From positions 1-64,000 of the forward strand of contig NZ_JACHXI010000007.1 of assembly GCF_014191985.1 (NCBI RefSeq): DNA of 64,000 nt, in the 5' to 3' direction. The notes beneath the pieces are model-generated. The model did not search any database. It worked only from the letters and a program-made list of their open reading frames with translations, and was not told where the DNA came from. How positions within the stretch are numbered: the stretch's first letter is position 1; every line of letters begins with the position of its first letter. The position numbers were made by a program, and so were the translations under genes. The DNA comes from Azomonas macrocytogenes (GTDB taxonomy: Bacteria > Pseudomonadota > Gammaproteobacteria > Pseudomonadales > Pseudomonadaceae). Below, piece after piece: positions 46,936 to 55,608 of this stretch.

Positions 46936-47766
46936 ATGAGCAATCCTCGCATCGCTTTCGTCGGTGCAGGCAACATGACTGCCAGCCTGATCGGCGGCCT
47001 GCGTGCGCAAGGTGTCGCGGCGGATGCCATCCGCGCCAGCAATCGCAGCACCGAGAAGCTTGAACGGCTCGCCAGCGAGCATGGTATCGCCACCTTTACC
47101 GACAACGCCGAAGCCGTGGCCGGCGCCGATATCGTGGTGCTGGCGGTAAAACCGCAGGTCATGCAAGCCGTCTGCCGGGAATTGGCCGCGCAGTTGCCCG
47201 ATCAGACGCTGATCGTTTCCATCGCCGCCGGCATCACTTGCGCCAGTCTGCAACGCTGGCTCGGCGCCGGTACGGCGGCCCGAGCCATCGTGCGCTGCAT
47301 GCCCAATACCCCTTCGCTGCTGCGCCAGGGGGTGAGTGGCCTGTACGCCAATGCGCAGGTCAATGCCGAGCAGCGCCGGCAGGCCGAGCAGTTATTGTCA
47401 GCGGTCGGCCTGGCTCTCTGGCTGGACGCGGAACAACAGCTCGATGCCGTTACCGCCGTTTCCGGTAGTGGCCCGGCCTATTTCTTCCTGCTGTTGGAGG
47501 CCATGACCGCTGCCGGCGAGCGCCTTGGCCTGCCCCGCGAAACTGCTGCCCTGCTGGCGCGCCAGACTGCCCTGGGCGCGGCGCGCATGGCCTGCGAGAG
47601 CGCGCTCGAAGCCAGTGAACTGCGCCGCCGCGTCACTTCGCCGAACGGGACTACCGAAGCGGCAATCAAAACCTTCCAGGCCGGTGGCTTCGAGCCGCTG
47701 GTACAGCAAGCACTATCCGCTGCCGCGGCACGCTCGGCCGAACTTGCCGAGCAACTGAGTAAATGA
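46936..47766 (+). CDS. proC: Pyrroline-5-carboxylate reductase
   Basis: A 276-residue enzyme for the last step of proline synthesis. The NADP motif VGAGNMTASLIGGL is at residues 7-20, and the C-terminal helical part has the signature AVSGSGPAYFFLLLEAM and TSPNGTTEAAI. ATG 46936 has AAAGGA nine bases upstream. It starts 13 bases after yggS and is followed 13 bases later by yggT. Confidence 0.95.
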   Translation: MSNPRIAFVGAGNMTASLIGGLRAQGVAADAIRASNRSTEKLERLASEHGIATFTDNAEAVAGADIVVLAVKPQVMQAVCRELAAQLPDQTLIVSIAAGITCASLQRWLGAGTAARAIVRCMPNTPSLLRQGVSGLYANAQVNAEQRRQAEQLLSAVGLALWLDAEQQLDAVTAVSGSGPAYFFLLLEAMTAAGERLGLPRETAALLARQTALGAARMACESALEASELRRRVTSPNGTTEAAIKTFQAGGFEPLVQQALSAAAARSAELAEQLSK

Positions 47767-47779
47767 CAAGGAGATATTG

Positions 47780-48370
47780 ATGATCGGATTAGACAGTGCA
47801 GGCATTCTCATCCTGCAGACGCTGGGTAGCCTGTATTTGTTGATCGTGCTGTTGCGCTTCATTCTGCAATTGGTGCGTGCGGACTTCTACAATCCCTTGA
47901 GCCAATTCATTGTGCACGCCACCCATCCCCTGCTGCGTCCGCTGCGCCGGATCATCCCGAGCATAGGTGGCCTCGACCTGGCCTCGTTGATCCTGGCGCT
48001 ACTGGTCCAGATGCTGCTGATGGCCCTGCTGCTGCTGCTGGCCTACGGTAGCACCGGCAATCCAGTGAGCCTGTTGATCTGGGCCATTATCGGCGTGACC
48101 GGGCTGTTTTTGAAAATCTTCTATTTCACCCTGATCGTCAGTGTGATCCTTTCCTGGGTTGCCCCACACACCCATAACTCGGCGGCGCTGTTGATTAACC
48201 AGATTTGCGAGCCGGTACTGATGCCCTTCCGCCGTCTGCTGCCGAGCATGGGTGGGCTGGATATTTCGCCAATCTTCGCCTTTCTCGCGTTGCAGTTGCT
48301 GGAAATGCTGGTAATCAACAACCTGGCTATCATGAGTCATATGCCGGAACTGCTGCGTCGGCTTATCTGA
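47780..48370 (+). CDS. yggT: YggT family membrane protein
   Basis: A 196-residue inner-membrane protein made of two YggT repeats, each with a pair of helices and the motif [21 protein letters not shown] / [21 protein letters not shown]. Function is not firmly known; it has been linked to osmotic or potassium homeostasis. AAGGAG lies seven bases before the ATG at 47780. Last gene of the yggS-proC-yggT unit. Confidence 0.93.
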   Translation: MIGLDSAGILILQTLGSLYLLIVLLRFILQLVRADFYNPLSQFIVHATHPLLRPLRRIIPSIGGLDLASLILALLVQMLLMALLLLLAYGSTGNPVSLLIWAIIGVTGLFLKIFYFTLIVSVILSWVAPHTHNSAALLINQICEPVLMPFRRLLPSMGGLDISPIFAFLALQLLEMLVINNLAIMSHMPELLRRLI

Positions 48371-48393
48371 GCGAAAGCTCACTTTTAGGTTCT

Positions 48394-48429
48394 TGCCCGC
48401 TTGCCTGACCCTGTCTGGACAAGCGGGCA
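48394..48429. terminator. Inverted repeat between yggT and metX
   Basis: TGCCCGCTTG and CAAGCGGGCA form a perfect 10-bp stem around 16 bases, 23 bases after the yggT stop. There is no T run, so it may be a terminator of the weaker kind or an operator. An AT-rich promoter-like stretch for metX follows at 48443-48480. No SAM riboswitch was seen. Confidence 0.45.
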
Positions 48430-48512
48430 GGGCCGTTCGCTGCAATAAACAATCAAGTAAATACTTAAATAAAGTAGAATTTACCGCCTTCTTTTCCCTT
48501 CGAGCAGGATCG

Positions 48513-49604
48513 ATGCCCACTGCCATTGCCGCCGACTCTGTCGGTCTGGTGAGCCCCAGGGTCGCGCAGTTCACAGCGCCTCTGGAACTTGCCTGCGGCC
48601 GCACGCTTACCGACTACCAACTGATTTACGAGACCTATGGAACACTGAACCCGGAACGCAGTAATGCGGTACTGATCTGCCATGCCCTATCCGGTCACCA
48701 TCATGCTGCCGGCTACCATAGCCTGGACGAGCGCAAGCCCGGTTGGTGGGATAGCTGTATCGGCCCCGGCAAGCCGATTGACACCAGCCGTTTCTTCGTC
48801 GTCAGCTTGAACAACCTGGGAGGTTGCAACGGTTCCACCGGGCCGAACACTGTGGACCCAGCGACCGGCAAGCCCTACGGCGCTGATTTTCCCATGGTCA
48901 CTGTCGAGGATTGGGTGAACAGCCAGGCGCGTCTGGCCGACCGGCTGGGTATCGAGCAATGGGCTGCAGTGATCGGTGGCAGCCTCGGCGGCATGCAGGC
49001 GTTGCACTGGAGCATCGGTTATCCCGAGCGTATCCGTCACTGTCTGGCGATCGCCAGCGCTCCACGCTTGTCGGCTCAGAACATTGCCTTCAACGAAGTG
49101 GCGCGCCAGGCGATCCTGTCCGACACCGACTATCCGGAAGGTATCCCCAAGCGGGGCCTGATGCTGGCACGGATGGTCGGTCATATCACCTACCTGTCCG
49201 ACGACGCCATGGGAACCAAATTCGGCCGCGATCTGAAGAACGACAAGCTCAACTATGACTTCAACAGTGTGGAATTCCAGGTCGAAAGCTACCTGCGCTA
49301 TCAGGGTGAAGAGTTTTCCGGGCGCTTCGACGCCAATACCTACCTGTTGATGACCAAGGCGCTGGACTATTTCGAACTGGGCGACCTGGCCAAGGCCAGC
49401 GCCGACTTCTGCCTGATGTCGTTCACTACCGACTGGCGTTTTTCCCCGGCCCGTTCGCGGGAAATCGTCCAGGCGCTGGTGGCTGCGCGCAAGAACGTCA
49501 GCTATGTCGAGATCGACGCACCGCAAGGCCACGATGCCTTTCTGCTACCGATTCCGCGCTACTTGCAGGCGCTCCACAATTACCTGAAGCGGATCGAGGT
49601 GTGA
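48513..49604 (+). CDS. metX: Homoserine O-acyltransferase (MetX; probably succinyl)
   Basis: A 363-residue alpha/beta-hydrolase-fold enzyme that activates homoserine for methionine synthesis. The nucleophile is Ser157 in [13 protein letters not shown]; the triad Asp and His are in the C-terminal FSPARSREI and GHDAFLLP blocks. Pseudomonas MetX enzymes have been shown to use succinyl-CoA, although often annotated as acetyltransferases. ATG 48513 has CAGGA six bases upstream. It begins the metX-metW-rdgB-hemW run. Confidence 0.93.
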   Translation: MPTAIAADSVGLVSPRVAQFTAPLELACGRTLTDYQLIYETYGTLNPERSNAVLICHALSGHHHAAGYHSLDERKPGWWDSCIGPGKPIDTSRFFVVSLNNLGGCNGSTGPNTVDPATGKPYGADFPMVTVEDWVNSQARLADRLGIEQWAAVIGGSLGGMQALHWSIGYPERIRHCLAIASAPRLSAQNIAFNEVARQAILSDTDYPEGIPKRGLMLARMVGHITYLSDDAMGTKFGRDLKNDKLNYDFNSVEFQVESYLRYQGEEFSGRFDANTYLLMTKALDYFELGDLAKASADFCLMSFTTDWRFSPARSREIVQALVAARKNVSYVEIDAPQGHDAFLLPIPRYLQALHNYLKRIEV

Positions 49605-49606
49605 GC

Positions 49607-50212
49607 ATGCGTGCCGATCTGGACATCATCCAGGAATGGATCAGGCCCGGTAGCCGGGTGCTCGACCTCGGTTGTGGCAATGGCGACCTGCTGGAATGGC
49701 TGCGCGAGCACAAACAGGTGAGCGGCTACGGGCTGGAAATCGACCCGGACAATATTGCCCGCTGTATCGAGCGTGGCGTGAACGTTATCGAGCAGGATCT
49801 GGACAAGGGGCTCGGCAACTTCGCCAGCGACAGTTTCGATGTGGTAATCATGACCCAGGCGCTGCAGGCAGTACATTATCCTGACCAGCTACTCAAGGAA
49901 ATGCTGCGGGTCGGCCGCGAATGCATCATTACCTTTCCCAACTTCGGCCACTGGCGCTGCCGCTGGTACCTGGCCAGCAAGGGCCGCATGCCGGTCTCGG
50001 AATTCCTGCCCTATACTTGGTATAGCACGCCGAATATCCACTTCTGCACGTTCGAAGATTTCGAGAATCTCTGCCGTGAGCTGCATATCGAGGTCAAGAA
50101 GCGGCTGGCCGTGGATCACAAGCACCGCCACGGACCGGCCAGCCGTCTATGGCCGAATATGTTCGGTGAAATCGGCATCTATCGTATCGCCGGCGCTGCA
50201 AAGCAGCGCTGA
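49607..50212 (+). CDS. metW: Methionine biosynthesis protein MetW
   Basis: A 201-residue class I SAM-methyltransferase-like protein; motif [16 protein letters not shown] is at residues 20-34. It is needed with MetX for methionine synthesis in pseudomonads, probably by assisting the acyltransferase. The ATG at 49607 follows the metX stop by two bases, with GAGGTG just upstream; a GTG at 49601 overlaps the stop. Confidence 0.94.
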   Translation: MRADLDIIQEWIRPGSRVLDLGCGNGDLLEWLREHKQVSGYGLEIDPDNIARCIERGVNVIEQDLDKGLGNFASDSFDVVIMTQALQAVHYPDQLLKEMLRVGRECIITFPNFGHWRCRWYLASKGRMPVSEFLPYTWYSTPNIHFCTFEDFENLCRELHIEVKKRLAVDHKHRHGPASRLWPNMFGEIGIYRIAGAAKQR

Positions 50213-50238
50213 ATGACTACCCGACCAGGAGGCTTCAG

Positions 50239-50835
50239 ATGCAGCCAATCACCGAGCTGGTGCTGGCCAGCCATAACGCCGGCAAGCTGAAGGAGCTCCA
50301 GGCCATGCTGGGCAAGGATATCCGTGTCCGGCCGGTCAGCGATTTCAGTGCCATCGAACCGGAAGAAACCGGTTTGTCCTTTATCGAGAACGCCATCCTC
50401 AAGGCTCGGCATGCCGCTCGCGTCTCCGGCCTGCCAGCATTGGCCGACGACTCCGGCCTGGCAGTGGCTGCGCTGGGCGGTGCGCCCGGCATCTACTCGG
50501 CGCGCTATGCCGATGGCCAGGGTGATGCAGCGAACAACGCCAAACTGCTTGCCGCGCTACAGGGTCTGCCGGATGCCGAACGCGATGCGCAATTCGTCTG
50601 CACGCTGGCTTTGTTGCGGCATGCCGAAGATCCGCTGCCGATTCTTTGCGAAGGACTCTGGCATGGCCGCATCCTGCATGCTCCGCGCGGTGAGCAGGGT
50701 TTCGGCTACGATCCATTGTTCTGGGTTCCCGAGCGCGATTGTTCCAGCGCCGAACTGCCGGCAGCGGAAAAGAACCGGATCAGTCATCGGGCAAAAGCGA
50801 TGGAAATACTCAGAAGGCGGCTGGGAATTGCATGA
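50239..50835 (+). CDS. rdgB: XTP/dITP pyrophosphatase
   Basis: A 198-residue house-cleaning enzyme that hydrolyses non-canonical purine nucleoside triphosphates. [14 protein letters not shown] at the N-terminus, [27 protein letters not shown] and the C-terminal GFGYDPLFW and SHRAKA are the Ham1/RdgB signatures. AGGAGG lies six bases before the ATG. Its stop overlaps the hemW start. Confidence 0.96.
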   Translation: MQPITELVLASHNAGKLKELQAMLGKDIRVRPVSDFSAIEPEETGLSFIENAILKARHAARVSGLPALADDSGLAVAALGGAPGIYSARYADGQGDAANNAKLLAALQGLPDAERDAQFVCTLALLRHAEDPLPILCEGLWHGRILHAPRGEQGFGYDPLFWVPERDCSSAELPAAEKNRISHRAKAMEILRRRLGIA

Positions 50836-52052
50836 ACGCTGCCGAAGGTTCGGGACTGCCCGCTGGACGAAAAGGCAACACCCTCGTCCTGTCCGCTTCC
50901 GGCAAGAACCCCCTCGGCAGTTTGCCGCCCCTGGCGGCCTATATCCATATTCCCTGGTGCATTCGCAAATGCCCTTACTGTGATTTCAACTCACATACGG
51001 CGGGCAGCGTCTTGCCGGAAGCCGATTATGTAGCGGCATTGCTGGCGGATCTGCAGGCGGATCTGCAGCATGTGCAGGGACGGCGGCTGGGGTCGGTGTT
51101 CTTTGGCGGTGGTACGCCCAGCCTGTTTTCCGCCGGGGCGCTGGAGCGGATTCTGGACGGGCTCGAACGCCAGGTCGGGTTTGCCGACGCTGTCGAAATC
51201 ACCCTGGAGGCCAATCCGGGGACATTCGAACAGGCCAGGTTCCGCGACTATCGCAGCCTTGGTATCAATCGCCTGTCCATCGGCGTGCAAAGCTTTCAGG
51301 CCGCCAAGCTCGCGGCGCTCGGGCGCATCCATGATGGTGGGGAAGCCGTGCGTGCGGCTGGTATGGCGCGTGCTGCCGGCTTCGAAAACTTCAATCTGGA
51401 CTTGATGCACGGCTTGCCCGGACAGACCTTGGACGATGCGTTGAGCGATCTGCACACTGCCATCGCTCAGCAGCCGACGCACCTGTCCTGGTATCAACTG
51501 ACTCTGGAACCGAATACGGTGTTCTGGAGCCAGCCACCCATCCTGCCCGAAGACGATACGCTCTGGGATATCCAGGAGGCTGGCCAGAAACTGCTGGCCG
51601 AACACGGCTATCGCCAGTACGAGACTTCGGCCTATAGCCAGCCTGGTCGTCAGGCACGGCATAACCTGAACTACTGGACCTTCGGTGACTTTCTCGGCCT
51701 CGGCGCAGGTGCCCACGCCAAATTGAGTACGCCGGATGGGCGCATCGTGCGGACCTGGAAGGTGCGGCAGCCGAAGGACTATCTGAACCCGGCCAAGCCA
51801 TTCCAGGCCGGAGAAAAGCGGCTGGAAGCGCTCGATCTGCCCTTCGAATTCCTGATGAACGCGCTGCGCCTGACGGCAGGCGTACCCGCGATATTGTTCA
51901 GCCAGCGCACGGGCCTGCCGCTGCAACAGCTTGCTGAACACCGCCAGGCTGCCGAGGCACGCGGATTGCTGGAAAGCGACCCGCAACGCCTGATCGCCAC
52001 ACCCAGGGGGCAGCTGTTTCTCAACGACTTGTTACAGCTGTTTTTGCCTTAA
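50832..52052 (+). CDS. hemW: HemW, heme chaperone/radical SAM protein
   Basis: A 406-residue radical SAM protein of the HemN-like group. The cluster motif CIRKCPYC places cysteines at 43, 47 and 50, followed by DFNSH, and [15 protein letters not shown] and SIGVQSF follow. The extra cysteine of true coproporphyrinogen dehydrogenase (CxxxCxxCxC) is absent (Phe52), which marks HemW, a heme-trafficking protein. The ATG overlaps the rdgB stop (ATGA). The N-terminal 30 residues before the barrel are slightly longer than usual. Confidence 0.94.
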   Translation: MNAAEGSGLPAGRKGNTLVLSASGKNPLGSLPPLAAYIHIPWCIRKCPYCDFNSHTAGSVLPEADYVAALLADLQADLQHVQGRRLGSVFFGGGTPSLFSAGALERILDGLERQVGFADAVEITLEANPGTFEQARFRDYRSLGINRLSIGVQSFQAAKLAALGRIHDGGEAVRAAGMARAAGFENFNLDLMHGLPGQTLDDALSDLHTAIAQQPTHLSWYQLTLEPNTVFWSQPPILPEDDTLWDIQEAGQKLLAEHGYRQYETSAYSQPGRQARHNLNYWTFGDFLGLGAGAHAKLSTPDGRIVRTWKVRQPKDYLNPAKPFQAGEKRLEALDLPFEFLMNALRLTAGVPAILFSQRTGLPLQQLAEHRQAAEARGLLESDPQRLIATPRGQLFLNDLLQLFLP

Positions 52053-52206
52053 TTGTCAGGTTGTAAGAAATTCACTATTCATTCGATAAGATATTGAAAA
52101 TAAATTGCGGAATAAATGTAAGGTTCCACTCGAATAAATTCTAAAAAATTGACACGTACTGGTTGCCCATACAGTACGGGTTGCTTTCGGGTAGAGAGAC
52201 TTCAGC

Positions 52207-53178
52207 ATGCGCCGCTTAAGACCTGGATTTCTGACGCGCCAATTTCATGGACCGGTGATGTTCTCAGAGTCGGGTTGGCGTTGGTGGTTGCTTGACGAAG
52301 CTGCCAAGCAACCCGCTCGAATGCTTGATCGATTCCTTTGGAAGAAAGAAGCCGACGGAATCACTTTATTAAGCGAAAAAGCGCTTAAAGCCCGGCGCGC
52401 TTACCGGCTTGCGCTAAGCGATTGCTCGGGAACTTCACTGTATTTTGCCAAGCAGATGGCGTTGGTATCGCGCAAGCGTCTTGGGGGACTGCTGGGTGGC
52501 AGCAACTTGTTGGTTGGATTCAACCATGGCACGGCGGAGCTGGCTCACAATCTGGCTTTGCATGAGCGAACGATTCATGGGGTCCAGACTTTTGCGTTCG
52601 GCGAATACTTTCGATACGGCCTTCCCGTCCAGCAGATCTTGTTGCAAGAGTATCTGACGGATTGGCAGCCTTTCGATGCCGTCTGGCGTGAATCCGGCGA
52701 TGCAGCGTCGCGCGAGGTTCTGTTACGGAAGCTGGCCGACATGCTCGAAGCCTTTCGCGATGCGCGTATTCAGCACCTGGACCTTCATCCTTGCAATGTT
52801 CTGGTTTCGCCTGTTCCTGAGGCACCGCTGCGGGCCATCGATTGCGGCAAGATGAGTGCGCAGGCCGACCCTGCCATTTCGGCGGCATTGCACCTTGGCG
52901 TATTTCTCTATGAGCTCAATGGCAAATGCATCGAGCCTCAGTTCGAGGTGAGTACCCAGAACGCCCAGAGGTTGTTTCGCGATCTCGTGGGTAACGAGCC
53001 AGGGTTCGCCACGGCTGAAGGGTTATTGTTGCTGTTGTTGCGTTATTCGACGAAAAGACCGTTTTCGCGGCGCCAACTTGTCCGGCATCGCCACGATGCA
53101 CTCAATCTTGTGGCTCTGGAAAAGCGCTTGTGCAAGCTGACGAAAGGAAGATACGGGGTGGCATCGATCGACCCCTGA
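52207..53178 (+). CDS. Lipopolysaccharide kinase-like (Kdo/WaaP/InaA) family protein
   Basis: A 323-residue protein-kinase-like enzyme. The catalytic loop HLDLHPCNVLV has His190, Asp192, His194 and Asn197, and AIDCGKM carries the metal-binding Asp212 in place of DFG. This is the pattern of sugar kinases that phosphorylate LPS core heptose or Kdo. There is no signal peptide. It follows an AT-rich stretch with a possible promoter (TTGACA at 52150) and begins the variable segment between hemW and trmB. The true substrate may be a capsule or core sugar. Confidence 0.75.
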   Translation: MRRLRPGFLTRQFHGPVMFSESGWRWWLLDEAAKQPARMLDRFLWKKEADGITLLSEKALKARRAYRLALSDCSGTSLYFAKQMALVSRKRLGGLLGGSNLLVGFNHGTAELAHNLALHERTIHGVQTFAFGEYFRYGLPVQQILLQEYLTDWQPFDAVWRESGDAASREVLLRKLADMLEAFRDARIQHLDLHPCNVLVSPVPEAPLRAIDCGKMSAQADPAISAALHLGVFLYELNGKCIEPQFEVSTQNAQRLFRDLVGNEPGFATAEGLLLLLLRYSTKRPFSRRQLVRHRHDALNLVALEKRLCKLTKGRYGVASIDP

Positions 53179-53854
53179 CGTCTTGATGCAGTCAACGTTG
53201 CATGACAGTTCCCTGACTGTTCGACTTGGAGAGAAGCATGCTCATCCGCTTACGCAGCCTCTTGTGAATCGCGGAGAAAAGCAGGCCGGATCAAGCTCTC
53301 TGCGGTCGCGACAATGGCTTGCTCTCTCGCTGAAAGCCCACAACCAGACGGCTGCCAGTGGCCCTCGGCACAGTCCTGAGAGCCGTCTGCTCGAGCACGA
53401 AAGTGGAATGGATTATTGCGTTCAGATGTGCGCGATAACCTTCACGACGCAGCGCTGATCAATTCCTCGCTTTTCGCCCAAAGCTGTTTGGCCTTGTTAG
53501 CGTCGAGCGCATACGACTTTGCGCCGTCGGCAAACGGGTTGGGCGTATCATTGATTGGCGCGACCGCGGATAGTGTCCGCCGCCGTTCAATCACCAGCCA
53601 GCGAGAACCCCATGCCGTCATCGAGCATGACGCTGCGCCGGTAGCGGCTGGTCACACGCTGTTCATCGGCCATGGGGCACCCATCGTTTGGCGTGGTGAT
53701 GCACCTATGTGGCCCTTGGCGAATGAAGCGTCGAGCAAGTGCAGTATTATTCGAGGTCTGGCTTAACTTCTTGCCCTGCATGACCTTTTTCACTACTGCA
53801 CTGAAGCTTGACACCAGACATTTTTCAATGGGCTTTCTGGGACCAGACTTCGCC
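53179..53854. other. Decayed stretch with gene fragments
   Basis: About 680 bases with only overlapping short frames. On the minus strand a frame from about 53630 to 53456 ends in TPNPFADGAKSYALDANK and AKQLWAKSEELISAAS, which resembles the C-terminal tail of a short-chain dehydrogenase; upstream frames are broken. On the plus strand LFIGHGAPIVW near 53660-53692 resembles a metal-hydrolase motif. An 8-bp hairpin lies at 53346-53388. I read the region as remains of former genes, not as active ones. Confidence 0.4.
53456..53632 (-). pseudogene. Possible C-terminal remnant of a short-chain dehydrogenase
   Basis: A 59-codon frame starting ATG near 53632 and ending TGA at 53456. Its last 40 residues have the proline-asparagine, then RLW-SEEL-like layout (here KQLWAKSEELI) common at the end of SDR oxidoreductases, but no Rossmann fold precedes it in any frame. 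There is no ribosome-binding site. The assignment is by eye and weak. Confidence 0.25.
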
Positions 53855-54217
53855 TCATTCTTGATCGGTACGTGGCTCTGCGGAATTGCCAGAGGGGACT
53901 GCCTGTTTACCAGCGAAGCCCAACTCGATGGGCGTCTTTATATAAAACAGCGCGATATCCTCTTGTTCCAGGCGGGCGAATAAGCGATTGCATTCATCCG
54001 CTGTCACAGCCAGCCGTACTTCGATTGGCTGGTCGGCCAGCTCGAAGAAGCATGCCGAATGCAGCTTGCCGATATGGCCGAAGCCTTCTATGCCGGCGGA
54101 CAATGTAGCGCCGCGCAGACCCAATTCCTTGGCTAGCTTGATTAGCCAGTCACCGAGCATGTGCCCGTGATGCTGGCGGTTCTGTTGGGTAAAGAAAATC
54201 ACTAGATAGCCTTGCAT
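53855..54217 (-). CDS. DUF190 family protein, partner of CrcB
   Basis: A 120-residue cytoplasmic protein of the DUF190 family, a ferredoxin-like fold related to PII (GlnB). GLRGATLSAGIEGFGHIGKLHS and the alternating strand pattern are typical. Many members are coded beside crcB, as here: it starts 12 bases after the crcB stop, with AAGGAG eight bases before its ATG. The role in fluoride resistance is unclear; a regulatory or accessory part is inferred from gene pairing. Confidence 0.85.
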   Translation of the reverse strand: MQGYLVIFFTQQNRQHHGHMLGDWLIKLAKELGLRGATLSAGIEGFGHIGKLHSACFFELADQPIEVRLAVTADECNRLFARLEQEDIALFYIKTPIELGFAGKQAVPSGNSAEPRTDQE

Positions 54218-54229
54218 GACGATTCTCCT

Positions 54230-54613
54230 TCAGCGCCCATTGAGCAGTTGAAAAGTGAGTAACCCGGCGGCTGTCATTGCCAGTGAGCCGGTGACATGCA
54301 GGAAAATGGCGGCTATGGCCCAACCGAGCCGTCCTTGTTGAATCAGCGTCAAGGTTTCTGCCGAGAACGTCGAAAAGGTTGTCAGCCCTCCGCAGAAGCC
54401 GGTAATCAGAAACAGGCGCCATTCTTCACTAAGATTAGGCGTCACCGCAAAGAAGGCAATGGCCAGGCCGATGATATAGCCGCCGATCATGTTGGCCGCC
54501 ACGGTACCGGGCGGAATGCTGGGAAACAGCGAGTTCAACTTGAGGCCCAACGCCCAGCGTAACCAGGCACCGAGCGTCGCGCCCAGGGCGATGGCGAGCA
54601 ATGATTTCAGCAT
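54230..54613 (-). CDS. crcB: Fluoride ion channel CrcB/Fluc
   Basis: A 127-residue membrane protein with four helices, the Fluc dimeric channel that exports fluoride. [14 protein letters not shown] carries the conserved Asn, and GGLTTFSTF is the central Phe-rich pore motif; the early Arg in LGAWLRW is the topology mark. GGAGGG lies about ten bases before the ATG, inside a short upstream ORF. It is controlled by the fluoride riboswitch upstream and is followed by the DUF190 gene. Confidence 0.95.
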   Translation of the reverse strand: MLKSLLAIALGATLGAWLRWALGLKLNSLFPSIPPGTVAANMIGGYIIGLAIAFFAVTPNLSEEWRLFLITGFCGGLTTFSTFSAETLTLIQQGRLGWAIAAIFLHVTGSLAMTAAGLLTFQLLNGR

Positions 54614-54615
54614 GA

Positions 54616-54702
54616 CTACAGGCCCTCCGCACGTCCAGTGAAGTGGGTAGCGACGGAGCGATAAGTGTTTGGCGAGCGGAAAAGTTGGTAGAAGAAAGTC
54701 AT
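54616..54702 (-). CDS. 28-codon ORF between the fluoride riboswitch and crcB
   Basis: An ORF of 28 sense codons from ATG 54702 (AAGGA and AGGAT upstream) to TAG, two bases before the crcB start. The peptide begins [15 protein letters not shown] and ends [10 protein letters not shown]. The last codons contain the crcB ribosome-binding site, so translation of the ORF could open or couple crcB initiation. Its own ribosome-binding site is in the right arm of a hairpin (54705-54730). I do not know a family for it; it could be a true small protein, a leader ORF or chance. Confidence 0.5.
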   Translation of the reverse strand: MTFFYQLFRSPNTYRSVATHFTGRAEGL

Positions 54703-54766
54703 GATCCTGTCCTTGTAGGATTGGACAGGACGCAAACCTACGTGCCCTGTCCAGGGTTCACGTAGG
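54703..54766 (-). promoter_or_regulatory. Expression platform of the crcB riboswitch
   Basis: Two hairpins follow the aptamer on the minus strand. The first (54737-54766) has the stem CCTACGTG/CACGTAGG-like around CCCTGGACAGGG, followed by TTTGCG. The second pairs TCCTGTCC (54705-54712 on the plus strand) with GGACAGGA (54723-54730) and covers the ribosome-binding site of the short ORF. GGACAGGG in the first hairpin can also pair with the same octamer region, so the two may be alternative folds. Confidence 0.6.
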
Positions 54767-54812
54767 CATCATCAGCCCCAGGGGCGGTTAAAGGAGGAAT
54801 GCCATCTCCACT
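54765..54812 (-). ncRNA. Fluoride riboswitch (crcB motif) aptamer
   Basis: On the minus strand the sequence runs GGAGATGGCATTCCTCC, then TTTAACCGCC, and ends CTGATGATGCC. These are the conserved segments of the crcB (fluoride) RNA as I know it from the P. syringae aptamer, including the GATG of the first strand, the AACCGCC loop and the closing GATGATGCC. It lies about 150 bases before crcB. Fluoride binding would switch the downstream hairpins. Confidence 0.88.
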
Positions 54813-54992
54813 CGCAAATTTTAACCAAGAGCCATCGTGATAACCACTGCCTGGAAGCCATTGCGCCAGCTTAACGGCTTTTCCGAATGCTGCGAGCTCG
54901 CATAAAAATGTACAGAGAGGGTAAAGGCCCGAACTATTGCATGGGTTTGTGCTTCTATTGATAGACCAATCTGTCATAAAAATAGGTGATCC

Positions 54993-55406
54993 ATGCTCAA
55001 GCCCCTGTACGTTGCACTGCTGGCCTGCCTGGCAACTCCCTTGGCAATGGCTGCTGACCATTCATCCCACGACGGCAAGCATATGGCTCCACCCGCGGCA
55101 GCCTATACGGCTTGTGAAGGCAAAGCTGCTGGTGACAAGGTTTCCATATCTAGCCCGGATGGCAAGACCATGTCTGCGACCTGCCATGACGTAGATGGCA
55201 AGCTGGCCGCAATGCCCGAGCGCAAGCGCATGGCTCCATCAGCAGCGGCTGTCGAGGCTTGTAGCGGCAAGAGCGCTGGCGACACGGCTTCCTTCAAGGG
55301 GCCGGACGGCAAAAGCTTCTCCGGTACGTGCCGCGCAGTGGATGGCAAGCTGGCTGTGATGCCCGAGCATAAGGGCGGCAAGCACAGTCAAGGCGAAGAC
55401 CACTAA
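54993..55406 (+). CDS. Exported protein with two cysteine-containing repeats
   Basis: A 137-residue protein with a signal peptide (cleavage near LAMA-ADHS). The mature part is two copies of a repeat of about 46 residues, each with the layout AAA..AC.GK.AGD..S...PDGK.....TC..VDGKLA.MPE.K, so each repeat carries two cysteines that could form a disulphide in the periplasm. The tail and the linker after the signal are His-rich (DHSSHDGKH; HKGGKHSQGEDH), which suggests metal binding. Similar C-GK-xGD-C domains occur in other exported gammaproteobacterial proteins, of unknown function. AGGTGA precedes the ATG. Confidence 0.7.
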   Translation: MLKPLYVALLACLATPLAMAADHSSHDGKHMAPPAAAYTACEGKAAGDKVSISSPDGKTMSATCHDVDGKLAAMPERKRMAPSAAAVEACSGKSAGDTASFKGPDGKSFSGTCRAVDGKLAVMPEHKGGKHSQGEDH

Positions 55407-55413
55407 GCTGTTT

Positions 55414-55443
55414 GCCGGCCACACCACCCAGGTGGCGGCCGGC
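55414..55443 (+). terminator. Hairpin after the cysteine-repeat gene
   Basis: GCCGGCC and GGCCGGC form a perfect 7-bp stem with an inner CACC/GGTG arm, eight bases after the stop codon. No T run follows, so termination strength is uncertain. Confidence 0.5.
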
Positions 55444-55608
55444 GATTGCTCTATTCGATAGCGTTGGAGGTCGAGGCTGGGGTATCGACCAATAGGGGCG
55501 TTAATCAGAAATAGATCGAAAAATTTTAAATTGGTTTTTTTATATATTTCACATGCCAACATCGCGAATTGCATAATTTTTTAGCAATCGAGGCGATGGG
55601 TATGGCAG

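Noticed and set aside
48371-48512. Possible SAM riboswitch before metX
   Set aside because: Only a simple inverted repeat is present; none of the conserved SAM aptamer segments was seen.
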